From: F23-B02 sp963627445
GTDB lineage: Bacteria > Bacillota > Clostridia > Oscillospirales > Oscillospiraceae
Length of the DNA stretch: 36,274 nt
Reading direction: 5' to 3'
Assembly (NCBI GenBank): GCA_963627445.1
Contig: CAVGBM010000010.1
Span: forward strand, 1 to 36,274
In this document: piece after piece, positions 7,716 to 15,359 of the stretch
Layout: each line of letters begins with the position of its first letter
How positions within the stretch are numbered: position 1 is the stretch's first letter
Notes under the pieces: generated by a model
The model's input: the letters and a program-made list of their open reading frames with translations, nothing else
Databases searched by the model: none
Told to the model about the DNA's origin: nothing
Translations under genes and position numbers: made by a program

Positions 7716-9264
7716 GCCGCTGATACTTACATACGATGTCGGAACTCAGAGCGCAAGAGCCATCCTTGTTGACAAGCAGGGAAGCATAGTCGATAAGGTC
7801 CAGATGAAATACGAGGAGCCTTATATCAGACCCGAGCCCGGCCGGGCAGAGCAGAAGACTGATTTTTACTTTGCTCACATGTGCGCCGCAAGCAGGGTGC
7901 TCATGGAGCGCAATCAGGACAAGGTTGGGGATATAATCGCCGTTGCCGTAACCGTCATTCGTGACACGTTGGTGTTCCTTGACGAAAATAACCGCCCCAC
8001 CCGTGATATCATCCACTGGCTGGACGCAAGAAAGTGCGAGTTTGATGATCCGTTCCCCTGGTGGAAGAAGGTCGCCTTCAAGCTCATCGGCATGGACAAG
8101 GGCACTAAGATCGGCTACCGCACCTCGAAGGTCAACTGGGTGCGCCTTAACCAGCCTGAGATATGGAACAAGACAAAGAAGATAGTCTGCCTGCCTGCAT
8201 ATCTCAACTTCAAAATGACCGGCCGCCTGGCCGACAGCCCCGCAAATACCATCGCGCACATCCCCATGGACTACAAAAAGAAAACATGGATGACAGAAAA
8301 CGACCTCACCCGCTGCCTGTACGATGTTCCGCAGGAGAAGCTGTATGAGCTTGTACCCTCGGGCAGCATCATCGGTTATATCACCAAGGAGGCCGCCGAG
8401 CTTTCCGGCGCACCGGAGGGACTGCCCCTCATCGCAACAGGTGCTGATAAGGCCTGCGAGACGCTCGGCCTCTCCGTTGCAAGCCCCGAAAAGGCTTCCA
8501 TATCCTTCGGCACGAGCTCGACTATCGAGATGTACTCTGAAAATTACTTCGAGCCGCAGCAGTTTCTGCCCGCCTACCCCTCGGTCATCAACAAGGCGTG
8601 GAACCCCGAGATCCAGGTGTTCCGCGGCTTCTGGATGCTCAGCTGGTTTATTAAGGAGTTTGCCGACAAGGATAAGGCCGAGGCTCAGGAAATGGGCATA
8701 TCCCCCGAGGAGCTTCTAAACCGCCGTGCCGCCGAGGTCCCCGCAGGCTGCAACGGCCTGATGCTCCAGCCGTATTGGACACCCGATGTCCTGAAGCCCG
8801 ACTCCTACGGCGCTATCATCGGCTTTTCCGATTATCACACGAAGTATCACATGTACCGTGCCATCATCGAGGGCATCTGCCTTGAGCTTTACATGTCCAT
8901 GAAAGCCATGGAGCGCCGCGGCAAAAAGCACATCGAGGAGATATTCGTCGGCGGCGGCGGCTCAAAGAGCGACCTTGCCTGCCAGATCCTTGCCGACACC
9001 TTCGGCCTGCCGGTAAAACGCATCCATACGCATGAAGCCTGCTCCATCGGCGCTGCCATGGTCGCATTCGTCGCAAAGGACGAGTTTGCAAGCTACGACG
9101 AGGCGATAAAGAGCATGGTGCACGAAAAGGATGTGTTCCGCCCCATCCCCGAGAACCACGAGGTGTACATGAACATTTATAATAAGGTATACCGCAAGAT
9201 ATATAAGAATGTAAGACCGCTTTATGCGACGATGAACAACCTCAAGGAAAGGAATATGCTTTAA
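7708..9264 (+). CDS. FGGY-family carbohydrate kinase
   Basis: A 518-residue sugar/polyol kinase of the FGGY family (glycerol kinase, xylulokinase and relatives). Visible marks are the N-terminal phosphate loop (LILTYDVGTQSARAILVD), the ATP-site segment around ISFGTSSTIEM and the C-terminal VGGGGSKSDLACQILAD with CSIGAA. The substrate site differs from true glycerol kinase: the usual Arg-Glu pair is Arg-Asp (VIRDT), and the Asp-Gln after the catalytic region is Asp-Lys (GADKACETLG). The substrate is therefore uncertain; a polyol or glycerol derivative fits the oxidoreductase neighbours. It is translated from an ATG preceded by GGAGGAGAG within the end of the DUF1667 gene and abuts the next gene at TAATG. 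Confidence 0.88.
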   Translation: MDRPLILTYDVGTQSARAILVDKQGSIVDKVQMKYEEPYIRPEPGRAEQKTDFYFAHMCAASRVLMERNQDKVGDIIAVAVTVIRDTLVFLDENNRPTRDIIHWLDARKCEFDDPFPWWKKVAFKLIGMDKGTKIGYRTSKVNWVRLNQPEIWNKTKKIVCLPAYLNFKMTGRLADSPANTIAHIPMDYKKKTWMTENDLTRCLYDVPQEKLYELVPSGSIIGYITKEAAELSGAPEGLPLIATGADKACETLGLSVASPEKASISFGTSSTIEMYSENYFEPQQFLPAYPSVINKAWNPEIQVFRGFWMLSWFIKEFADKDKAEAQEMGISPEELLNRRAAEVPAGCNGLMLQPYWTPDVLKPDSYGAIIGFSDYHTKYHMYRAIIEGICLELYMSMKAMERRGKKHIEEIFVGGGGSKSDLACQILADTFGLPVKRIHTHEACSIGAAMVAFVAKDEFASYDEAIKSMVHEKDVFRPIPENHEVYMNIYNKVYRKIYKNVRPLYATMNNLKERNML

Positions 9265-11033
9265 TGAGTCACAAACCTTATAAGGGCTTCGAGCCCAAGT
9301 GGGTCAATACCCCCGCACCGGCTGACAGCTACCGCTCGATATTCCGCTGGGGCGACCCCGAGTTTTTCAAATACCCCAAGGAATCGCTGTACAAGATGAT
9401 GAAGGAAGTCTTCAAGCTCACCGACGACGACTTCAAGGAGTACACCGACGATATCGGCTTTGACAAGGTCGACCTTTCCGACCACCCCGTGAAGCTTGCA
9501 CAGGAGCATCTTGACGCTCTGCGTGAGATAGTCGGCGACGAGGGCATCTCCACCTCCGATTACGACAGACTGTCTGTTGCCTACGGCTTCACCGCCTATG
9601 ATATCCTTCGTCTGCGCCATAAGGTAATCGACTCCGTTCCCGATGTTGTCCTTTACCCCGATACCACCGAGCAGGTCGAGAAGATAGTTGCATACTCAAC
9701 AGAGCACGACATTCCCCTGTATGTCTACGGCGGCGGCAGCTCCGTCACCCGCGGCGTTGAGCCCGTCAAGGGCGGTATTTCGCTCGACATGCGCAGGAGA
9801 TTTAATAAGGTCATTTCCTTTAATGAGATCGACCAGACCATCACTGTTCAGGCGGGCATGTCCGGACCCGACCTTGAAAAGACCCTGCAGAACGCACCTA
9901 AGCTTTTCGGCGCAAAGCGCCAGTACACCTGCGGCCACTTCCCGCAGTCGTTTGAATACTCCTCCGTCGGCGGCTGGACTGTCACCCGCGGTGCCGGCCA
10001 GAACAGCACCTACTACGGCTGCATCGCCGATATCGTGCTGTCGCAGAAGTACGCGACCCCCATCGGCACCATCCAGACCAGCCACTACAGCCGTGAGGCC
10101 TGCGGCCCCGACCTCAATCAGATCATGATGGGCTCGGAGGGCACATTTGGCGTGCTCACCGAGGTCACTCTCAAGGTGTTCCGCTGGATGCCCGAAAATC
10201 GCAAGCGCTTTTCCTACATATTTAAGACATGGGACGAGGCCATGAAGGCCGCCCGCGAGATGATGCAGCACGAATGCGGCTACTCATCCGTTTTCCGCCT
10301 GTCCGATCAGGAGGAGACGAGCATGATGCTCAGGCTGTACAATGTAGACGACACGCCGCTGTACCCCATCCTTGACAAGCTCGGCTACAAGGATATGGAG
10401 CGCTGCCTGTTCCTCGGCTTCACCGACGGCGAAAAGGGCTACTCCAAGAATGTCGCAAAGAACATCCGCAAGATCGCCCTCAAGCACGGCGGTCTGCCGC
10501 TGACCGGCTATGTAACAAAAAGCTGGGAAAAGGGACGTTTTAATGACCCGTACCTGCGTGATACGCTCATGGACTTCGGCATTACCACCGATACCCTCGA
10601 GTGCACGGTCAACTGGTCCAACATGGAGCAGGTGCACCTTGATGTGCGCAAGGTCTGCCATGCGCTGCCGAACACCGTCGTCACGACCCACATGTCCCAT
10701 TGCTACCCGCAGGGCGCAAACCTGTACTTCATCTTCCTTACAAAGATGCAGGATGAGAAGGCCTTCAAGGCATATCACACCACCATCCTCGACGCTATCC
10801 AGCGCTCGGGCGCATCGATAAGCCACCACCACGGCATCGGCAAGATGTTCGCCCCGTGGCTCGAGGGCTACATCGGCGAGAAGGAATACGGCGTGTTCAA
10901 GGTACTCAAAAACTACTTTGACCCGAAGTACAACATGAACCCCGGCGGCACGATCGGTCTTGACCTGCTGCCCGAGGAGAAGAAGTTTGACCGCGACTAC
11001 ACCGACTACCTCGCACAGGATAAGTTGGATTAA
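9264..11033 (+). CDS. FAD-binding oxidoreductase, alkyl-DHAP synthase-like
   Basis: A 589-residue flavoenzyme of the vanillyl-alcohol-oxidase/FAD_binding_4 superfamily. The FAD domain is seen in VVLYPDTTEQVEKIV, YVYGGGSSVTRG and GSEGTFGVLTEVTLKV. The segment PQSFEYSSVGGWTVTRGAG and the late ISHHHGIGKMFAPW closely resemble alkyldihydroxyacetonephosphate synthase, where the triple His belongs to the active site; the enzyme exchanges the acyl group of acyl-DHAP for a fatty alcohol. D-2-hydroxyacid dehydrogenases of the same superfamily are the main alternative. It is the last gene of the operon, starting within the stop of the kinase gene (TAATG), and is followed by a strong terminator. Whether it makes or degrades an ether lipid cannot be told from sequence. 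Confidence 0.82.
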   Translation: MSHKPYKGFEPKWVNTPAPADSYRSIFRWGDPEFFKYPKESLYKMMKEVFKLTDDDFKEYTDDIGFDKVDLSDHPVKLAQEHLDALREIVGDEGISTSDYDRLSVAYGFTAYDILRLRHKVIDSVPDVVLYPDTTEQVEKIVAYSTEHDIPLYVYGGGSSVTRGVEPVKGGISLDMRRRFNKVISFNEIDQTITVQAGMSGPDLEKTLQNAPKLFGAKRQYTCGHFPQSFEYSSVGGWTVTRGAGQNSTYYGCIADIVLSQKYATPIGTIQTSHYSREACGPDLNQIMMGSEGTFGVLTEVTLKVFRWMPENRKRFSYIFKTWDEAMKAAREMMQHECGYSSVFRLSDQEETSMMLRLYNVDDTPLYPILDKLGYKDMERCLFLGFTDGEKGYSKNVAKNIRKIALKHGGLPLTGYVTKSWEKGRFNDPYLRDTLMDFGITTDTLECTVNWSNMEQVHLDVRKVCHALPNTVVTTHMSHCYPQGANLYFIFLTKMQDEKAFKAYHTTILDAIQRSGASISHHHGIGKMFAPWLEGYIGEKEYGVFKVLKNYFDPKYNMNPGGTIGLDLLPEEKKFDRDYTDYLAQDKLD

Positions 11034-11047
11034 CGCGATATCTGAAC

Positions 11048-11074
11048 AAAACCGGCCTTTTTAGGCCGGTTTTG
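11048..11074 (+). terminator. Terminator of the flavoenzyme/kinase operon
   Basis: AAAACCGGCC (11048-11057) pairs with GGCCGGTTTT (11064-11073) around a 6-base loop. The T run is short, but flanking A/T makes it usable in both directions. Confidence 0.85.
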
Positions 11075-11186
11075 CTTCATTTTATATTAAAACAGGTAAT
11101 TATCTATCGTTTCGTAGAACAATCTGCGAAAATTGCGCTATTTTTGTGCGATTTGATGGAAATGTTCTAGTTACCTTAAAAACCCG

Positions 11187-11215
11187 TTGATTTTTGTGTT
11201 AATTTGGTGTTAAAT
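11187..11215 (+). promoter_or_regulatory. Probable promoter of the ATP synthase operon
   Basis: TTGATT (11187-11192) and TTAAAT (11210-11215) are 17 bases apart in an AT-rich leader, about 60 bases before the first gene. The rest of 11075-11272 holds no gene. Confidence 0.5.
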
Positions 11216-11272
11216 AATACTGTTGTGACGGATATATCCATCGCAATGCAAAACCGATATCGGAGATATACC

Positions 11273-11602
11273 ATGGATAAGTATATTTATGTGCTGTGTG
11301 CTGTCGGAGGACTTGCCTTCGGCGCTTTGGGAGCGCTTCTCACGGCGTCCATCAGCCGCCGCAGCCTGAAAACTAAATCGGACAGTATGGTCTCCGTCAT
11401 GGGAACGAATATGCTGAGAATGCTTATCGATGTGGCGTTTTTAGTATGTACATTTTTAGTGTGCAGAAGCTTTAAGCTGCCGCTCGTCGTCACCCTGATA
11501 TCGGTCGCACTCGGCCTTACGGTGTTCGGGATGCTGTTTTTAAAGAGCATCGTAAAAAAGCTGAGCGAAAACAACGAATCCGAATCGGACGGAGGTGAGT
11601 GA
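11273..11602 (+). CDS. AtpI/AtpZ-like small membrane protein
   Basis: A roughly 109-residue protein with three predicted membrane helices, the first glycine-rich (VGGLAFGALGALLTASISRR). Its position directly upstream of atpB matches AtpI, the accessory protein thought to help insertion and assembly of the c-ring, and the size fits. Sequence similarity in this family is always weak, so the call rests mainly on position and topology. The frame is open upstream to 11204, but the ATG at 11273 has GGAG 8 bases before it and begins a normal hydrophobic N-terminus. Its stop overlaps the GTG start of atpB within an overlapping GGAGGTGAGTGA, showing translational coupling. The C-terminus is a short acidic tail. 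Confidence 0.65.
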   Translation: MDKYIYVLCAVGGLAFGALGALLTASISRRSLKTKSDSMVSVMGTNMLRMLIDVAFLVCTFLVCRSFKLPLVVTLISVALGLTVFGMLFLKSIVKKLSENNESESDGGE

Positions 11603-12261
11603 GCTTGTCAGAGATTTGGAGCGAATATCTGGCACCGACAAAGACGATATACAGCATGTGGATAATCATGGCGGTAATTGTGCTGTTTGCGTTTATCTGC
11701 ACACGAAATATTAAGGAACGACCCGGCCCTCTGCAAAATGTTGCGGAGCTTGCGGTCAGCGGATTGCTGGGCTTCTTCGGCGGCGTTTTGGGTGAGAAAA
11801 AGACGAGGCAGTATTTCCCCATACTTGCGACCTTCTTTATCCTCATCATCGTCTGCAACTACTGCGGACTGCTGCCCGGAGCGGGACACATCTTCACCGT
11901 GCCTACCTCGGTGCTTGCAATTACGGCGGCACTTGCGGTCATCTCGTTTGTGCTTATCCAGTCGCAGGGCATAAAGCATCACGGCTTGGGCGGTTATCTT
12001 TTGACCTTCTTTAAGCCTGTTGCGGTACTGTTCCCGATCATGATACTTGAGCAGATAACAAGGCCGGTATCCATGGCACTGCGACTTTACGGCAACATCT
12101 ACGGCGAGGAGCTTGCAACGGACACGCTGTTCGGACTGTTCCCGATAGGTCTGCCGCTGGTAATGAATGTCCTGAGCCTTTTGTTCTGCTTTATACAGGC
12201 AATGGTGTTCACCATGCTGCTTGCTGTGTTCCTCAACGAGGCGACAGAGGACGAAGAATAA
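11599..12261 (+). CDS. atpB: F1Fo ATP synthase subunit a
   Basis: Subunit a of the membrane sector forms the two half-channels that feed ions to the c-ring. The 220-residue protein is highly hydrophobic. The conserved segment SMALRLYGNIYGEE carries the essential arginine (Arg162), and the last helix contains the family's polar residues (LFCFIQAMVFTMLLAVFL). GTG at 11599 overlaps the stop of the preceding gene; a TTG at 11605 is an alternative start with better spacing to GGAGG at 11591-11595. It is followed 32 bases later by atpE. Nothing unusual is seen in this subunit. Confidence 0.93.
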   Translation: MSLSEIWSEYLAPTKTIYSMWIIMAVIVLFAFICTRNIKERPGPLQNVAELAVSGLLGFFGGVLGEKKTRQYFPILATFFILIIVCNYCGLLPGAGHIFTVPTSVLAITAALAVISFVLIQSQGIKHHGLGGYLLTFFKPVAVLFPIMILEQITRPVSMALRLYGNIYGEELATDTLFGLFPIGLPLVMNVLSLLFCFIQAMVFTMLLAVFLNEATEDEE

Positions 12262-12293
12262 TATTGTATACACAAATTTAGGAGGAAAAATAA

Positions 12294-12527
12294 ATGAGTA
12301 TAGCACAGGGTCTTATAGCTATCGGTGTTGCACTTGCGATCGGTCTTAGCACCATCGGCGTCGGTATCGGCCAGGGTCTTGCAGCTGCAAAGGCACTTGA
12401 GGGTATGGCTCGCCAGCCCGAGATGAAGAGCCAGCTTCAGGGCGTCATGATTCTTGCAATGGGCTTTATGGAAGCGCTTGCTATCTACGGTCTGGTCATC
12501 GCATTCATGCTCATAGCAAAGATTTAA
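12294..12527 (+). CDS. atpE: F1Fo ATP synthase subunit c
   Basis: The 77-residue c-subunit hairpin forms the rotating ring. Helix 1 carries the glycine-rich packing motif (GVGIGQG), the polar loop has the invariant ARQPE (residues 39-43), and helix 2 has the ion-carrying carboxylate Glu60 in MEALAIYG. Gln27 is at the position that helps bind sodium in Na-type rings, but Glu60 is followed by Ala-Leu where sodium rings have Ser-Thr, so the ring is more likely proton-coupled. AGGAGG lies 8 bases before the ATG. It is placed between atpB and atpF as in the standard operon. Confidence 0.96.
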   Translation: MSIAQGLIAIGVALAIGLSTIGVGIGQGLAAAKALEGMARQPEMKSQLQGVMILAMGFMEALAIYGLVIAFMLIAKI

Positions 12528-12554
12528 ATTAGTCTCTGAAGGGAGGAGATCTGA

Positions 12555-13046
12555 TTGCTCGATTTAGCCGGATTGCAAATCAGCACAGCAGAATTTCTGT
12601 GGACTATCATCAGCTTCTTCCTGTTTATGTTCCTGTTGAAAAAGGTGCTTTACGAGCCGATACTCAAGGTAATGGACGCTCGTGCAGAGCACATCAAGGC
12701 AGGCCTTGAGGAGGGCAAGAATGCCCAAAAGGCGCTTGAGGAGAGCAAAGCCAAGCTCGCCGATGAGCTCACCGAGAAAAGCGGTGAGGCACGGCAGCTC
12801 ATTTCCGACGCACGCACCGAGGCCGAAAAGGCCAAGGGCGAAGTCCTCACCACCGCACACTCGGAAGCCGAACAGCTTCACAAGCAGGTGCGTGAGAAGG
12901 TAAAGGCCGAGGAAGCGGCGGCGGTAAGCTCCGTTGAGAGCGATATGCCGGAGCTGGTCGCCATCTTGTCAAACAAGCTTTTGCATAGCGACGAGGTGGA
13001 TAACGGCGCAGCACTCATAAAGGACTGCATCGAAGCGTCAAAGTAA
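12555..13046 (+). CDS. atpF: F1Fo ATP synthase subunit b (free copy)
   Basis: A 163-residue stator subunit: a short N-terminus, one membrane helix (about residues 14-32, TIISFFLFMFLLKKVLYEP), then a long charged coiled coil reaching up F1. The PILKVMDAR segment after the helix is characteristic. Translation starts at TTG 12555, supported by GGGAGGAG 6 to 13 bases before it. Downstream, where a delta gene (atpH) would normally follow, comes instead the b'-delta-alpha fusion gene, so this free b probably pairs with the b' portion of that fusion, as b pairs with b' in cyanobacteria or with b-delta in mycobacteria. Confidence 0.92.
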   Translation: MLDLAGLQISTAEFLWTIISFFLFMFLLKKVLYEPILKVMDARAEHIKAGLEEGKNAQKALEESKAKLADELTEKSGEARQLISDARTEAEKAKGEVLTTAHSEAEQLHKQVREKVKAEEAAAVSSVESDMPELVAILSNKLLHSDEVDNGAALIKDCIEASK

Positions 13047-13094
13047 CGCTTTCCAAACTGACAGGACTAACGGGAAAGGAGGGATAGTTCTCAG

Positions 13095-15332
13095 GTGGAT
13101 ATGCTATTTAGAATAATAAACTTTCTGATTCTTGCGGCAGCGCTCGTGTTTGTCGCAAAGAAGATGAATCTAATAGACAAGATGTTTGTCAGCCGCAGGC
13201 GGCAGGTGAGCAAGGAGCTTGACGAGGCAGATAAGGCTCGTGAGCAGGCAAAATCACTGGATGCCGACATTGAGCGTGAAAAACAGCTCAATGAGCAGCG
13301 CAAGGCACAGATAATGCAGGGCGCAGCCGAGCAGGCGGAGATAAACAGCAAGGCCATTGCGGCCGCCGGTGAGGCGGAGGCAAAGACGCTTGTCGAAAAC
13401 GCTTCAAAAAGCGAGGAGCATCTGCGTGAGGAGATGCGCAGCCGTGTAAGCGCCGAGGCTATGCAAAAGGTTGCGGCGATAACGGCGGAGGTACTGCGCA
13501 AGGGCGACTTTTCGCAGTCCAAGCAGGCTCTAAACGACAGATTTATAGAACAAATTAAAGAATTGGTATCGGCAATGCCGAGTGACATATTGAATATGAA
13601 CGAACTGAAGAAACTTGACATTTCAATAAAGAGCGCAGAGCCTTTGAGCGACGAGGAGATGAAGAAGCTCACGCAGATAATCTGCGAGACCTTCATATCC
13701 TGCCACAATGAGGTCGATTCCGAGCTTATCGGCGGCGTTCAGATGAAGGTCGGCGACACCGTTTATGACGGTACGCTCGTCCATCAGCTTGACCGCCTCA
13801 GCCAGGATGTTGAGAACAACAGCCGCTCCAGCGATAAGCAGATGCAGGATATCGCCGAGGGCATCAAGCAGCAGCTTGCCAAGGTCAATGACGGCATCGA
13901 TGTGTTCCAGACCGGCGAGGTCATCTCCGTCGGCGACGGTATCTGCCGTGTGTCCGGCCTTGCCGACTGCATGGCAGGCGAGATGCTCGAGTTCCCGGGC
14001 GGCCTCAAGGGCATGGTTCAGGATCTGGATAAGGAGAATGTCGGCGTCGTCCTGCTCGGACCGTTCAGCCACATTCAGGAGGGCGACACCGTCCGCCGTA
14101 CCGGCCGTATAATCGAAGTGCCCGTCGGCGAATGCATGATCGGCCGTGTCGTTGACGCAATGGGCAAGCCCATCGACGGCAAGGGTCCCATCAAGGCAGA
14201 GCAGTTCCGCCCCGTGGAAAGCCCCGCACCCAGCGTGCTTGACAGAAAGCCCGTTTCCGTACCTATGCAGACGGGTCTCAAGGCTATCGACGCACTTGTT
14301 CCCATCGGCCGCGGTCAGCGTGAGCTTATTATCGGCGACCGCCAGACCGGTAAGACCGCGATCGCCCTTGATGCTATCATCAATCAGAAGGGCAAGAATG
14401 TCATCTGCATCTATGTTGCCATAGGTCAGAAGGAGTCCACCATCGCAGGTGTGGTGGAGAAGCTGCGCAGCTTCGGCGCAATGGATTATACCATCGTCGT
14501 CGCCGCAAACGCATCCGAGCCTGCACCCATGCTGTACATCGCACCCTACGCCGGTGCTGCAATGGGCGAATACTTCATGTACAAGGGCAGAGATGTCCTC
14601 GTTATATACGACGACCTCAGCAAGCAGGCCGCCGCTTACCGTGAGCTTTCTCTGCTGCTTCAGAGACCGCCCGGAAGAGAAGCATACCCCGGCGATGTAT
14701 TCTACCTGCACTCGAGACTTCTCGAGCGTGCAGCTCGTCTCAGCGACGAGGCAGGCGGCGGCAGCATGACCGCACTGCCCATCATCGAGACGCAGGCGGG
14801 CGATATCTCCGCTTACATCCCGACCAATGTCATCTCCATCACCGACGGTCAGATATTCCTCGAAACGGATCTGTTCCATTCGGGCGTCCGTCCGGCTATC
14901 AATGTCGGCCTATCGGTATCCCGTGTCGGCGGCGCAGCCCAGATCGGCGCAATGAAGCAGGTCGCAGGCCGTCTGCGTATGGATCTTGCCCAGTACAGAG
15001 AGCTGGCATCGTTTGCCCAGTTCGGCTCTGACCTTGACAAGGCCACCCGTGACACGCTGCACCGCGGTGCCCGCATGACCGAGATACTTAAGCAGGGACA
15101 GTACAAGCCCATGTCTGCAGCGGATCAGGTCATCATCATCTTTGCCGGTTCCGAAGGCTATACCGACGATATCGAGCTTGGCGACATCGCCCGCTTCGAG
15201 TCCGAGGTAATAGATTATGTAAACCGCAACTACCCCGAGCTGCACGACGAGATACTCGGCGGTAAGAAGCTGAGTGCCGAGCAGCAGAAGAAGCTGCGTG
15301 AGTGCATCGAGGAGTTCAAGAAAACATTTTGA
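13095..15332 (+). CDS. atpA: Fused ATP synthase subunits b', delta (C-terminal domain) and alpha (745 aa)
   Basis: One uninterrupted frame encodes three stator/catalytic-head parts. Residues 1-23 are a b-type membrane helix (MLFRIINFLILAAALVFVAK); about 30-160 are a charged coiled coil; about 172-235 match the C-terminal domain of delta/OSCP (PLSDEEMKKL, then EVDSELIGGVQMKVGDTVYD and GTLVHQLDRL); residues 236-249 are a polar linker; about 250-745 are a full-length alpha subunit with P-loop GDRQTGKT (414-421), Walker B region VLVIYDD (501-507) and the arginine finger Arg610 in SVSRVGG. The six-helix N-terminal domain of delta seems absent. GTG at 13095 is chosen because AAGGAGGG lies 11 bases upstream. 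An in-frame ATG at codon 250 (13842) coincides with the natural alpha start but lacks a ribosome-binding site. No other atpH is present. Confidence 0.93.
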   Translation: MDMLFRIINFLILAAALVFVAKKMNLIDKMFVSRRRQVSKELDEADKAREQAKSLDADIEREKQLNEQRKAQIMQGAAEQAEINSKAIAAAGEAEAKTLVENASKSEEHLREEMRSRVSAEAMQKVAAITAEVLRKGDFSQSKQALNDRFIEQIKELVSAMPSDILNMNELKKLDISIKSAEPLSDEEMKKLTQIICETFISCHNEVDSELIGGVQMKVGDTVYDGTLVHQLDRLSQDVENNSRSSDKQMQDIAEGIKQQLAKVNDGIDVFQTGEVISVGDGICRVSGLADCMAGEMLEFPGGLKGMVQDLDKENVGVVLLGPFSHIQEGDTVRRTGRIIEVPVGECMIGRVVDAMGKPIDGKGPIKAEQFRPVESPAPSVLDRKPVSVPMQTGLKAIDALVPIGRGQRELIIGDRQTGKTAIALDAIINQKGKNVICIYVAIGQKESTIAGVVEKLRSFGAMDYTIVVAANASEPAPMLYIAPYAGAAMGEYFMYKGRDVLVIYDDLSKQAAAYRELSLLLQRPPGREAYPGDVFYLHSRLLERAARLSDEAGGGSMTALPIIETQAGDISAYIPTNVISITDGQIFLETDLFHSGVRPAINVGLSVSRVGGAAQIGAMKQVAGRLRMDLAQYRELASFAQFGSDLDKATRDTLHRGARMTEILKQGQYKPMSAADQVIIIFAGSEGYTDDIELGDIARFESEVIDYVNRNYPELHDEILGGKKLSAEQQKKLRECIEEFKKTF

Positions 15333-15359
15333 TGAAGTTTAGCGAAAGGAGGGGCTCCA

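Noticed and set aside
13700..13860. Possible frameshift or assembly join between delta and alpha
   Set aside because: The frame is continuous through both junctions, codon use is even, and the alpha N-terminal helix is complete, so a chance sequencing error is unlikely.
13623..14879. 418-codon minus-strand open frame inside the fusion gene
   Set aside because: It is antisense to conserved alpha sequence, with no ribosome-binding site or recognisable domain.
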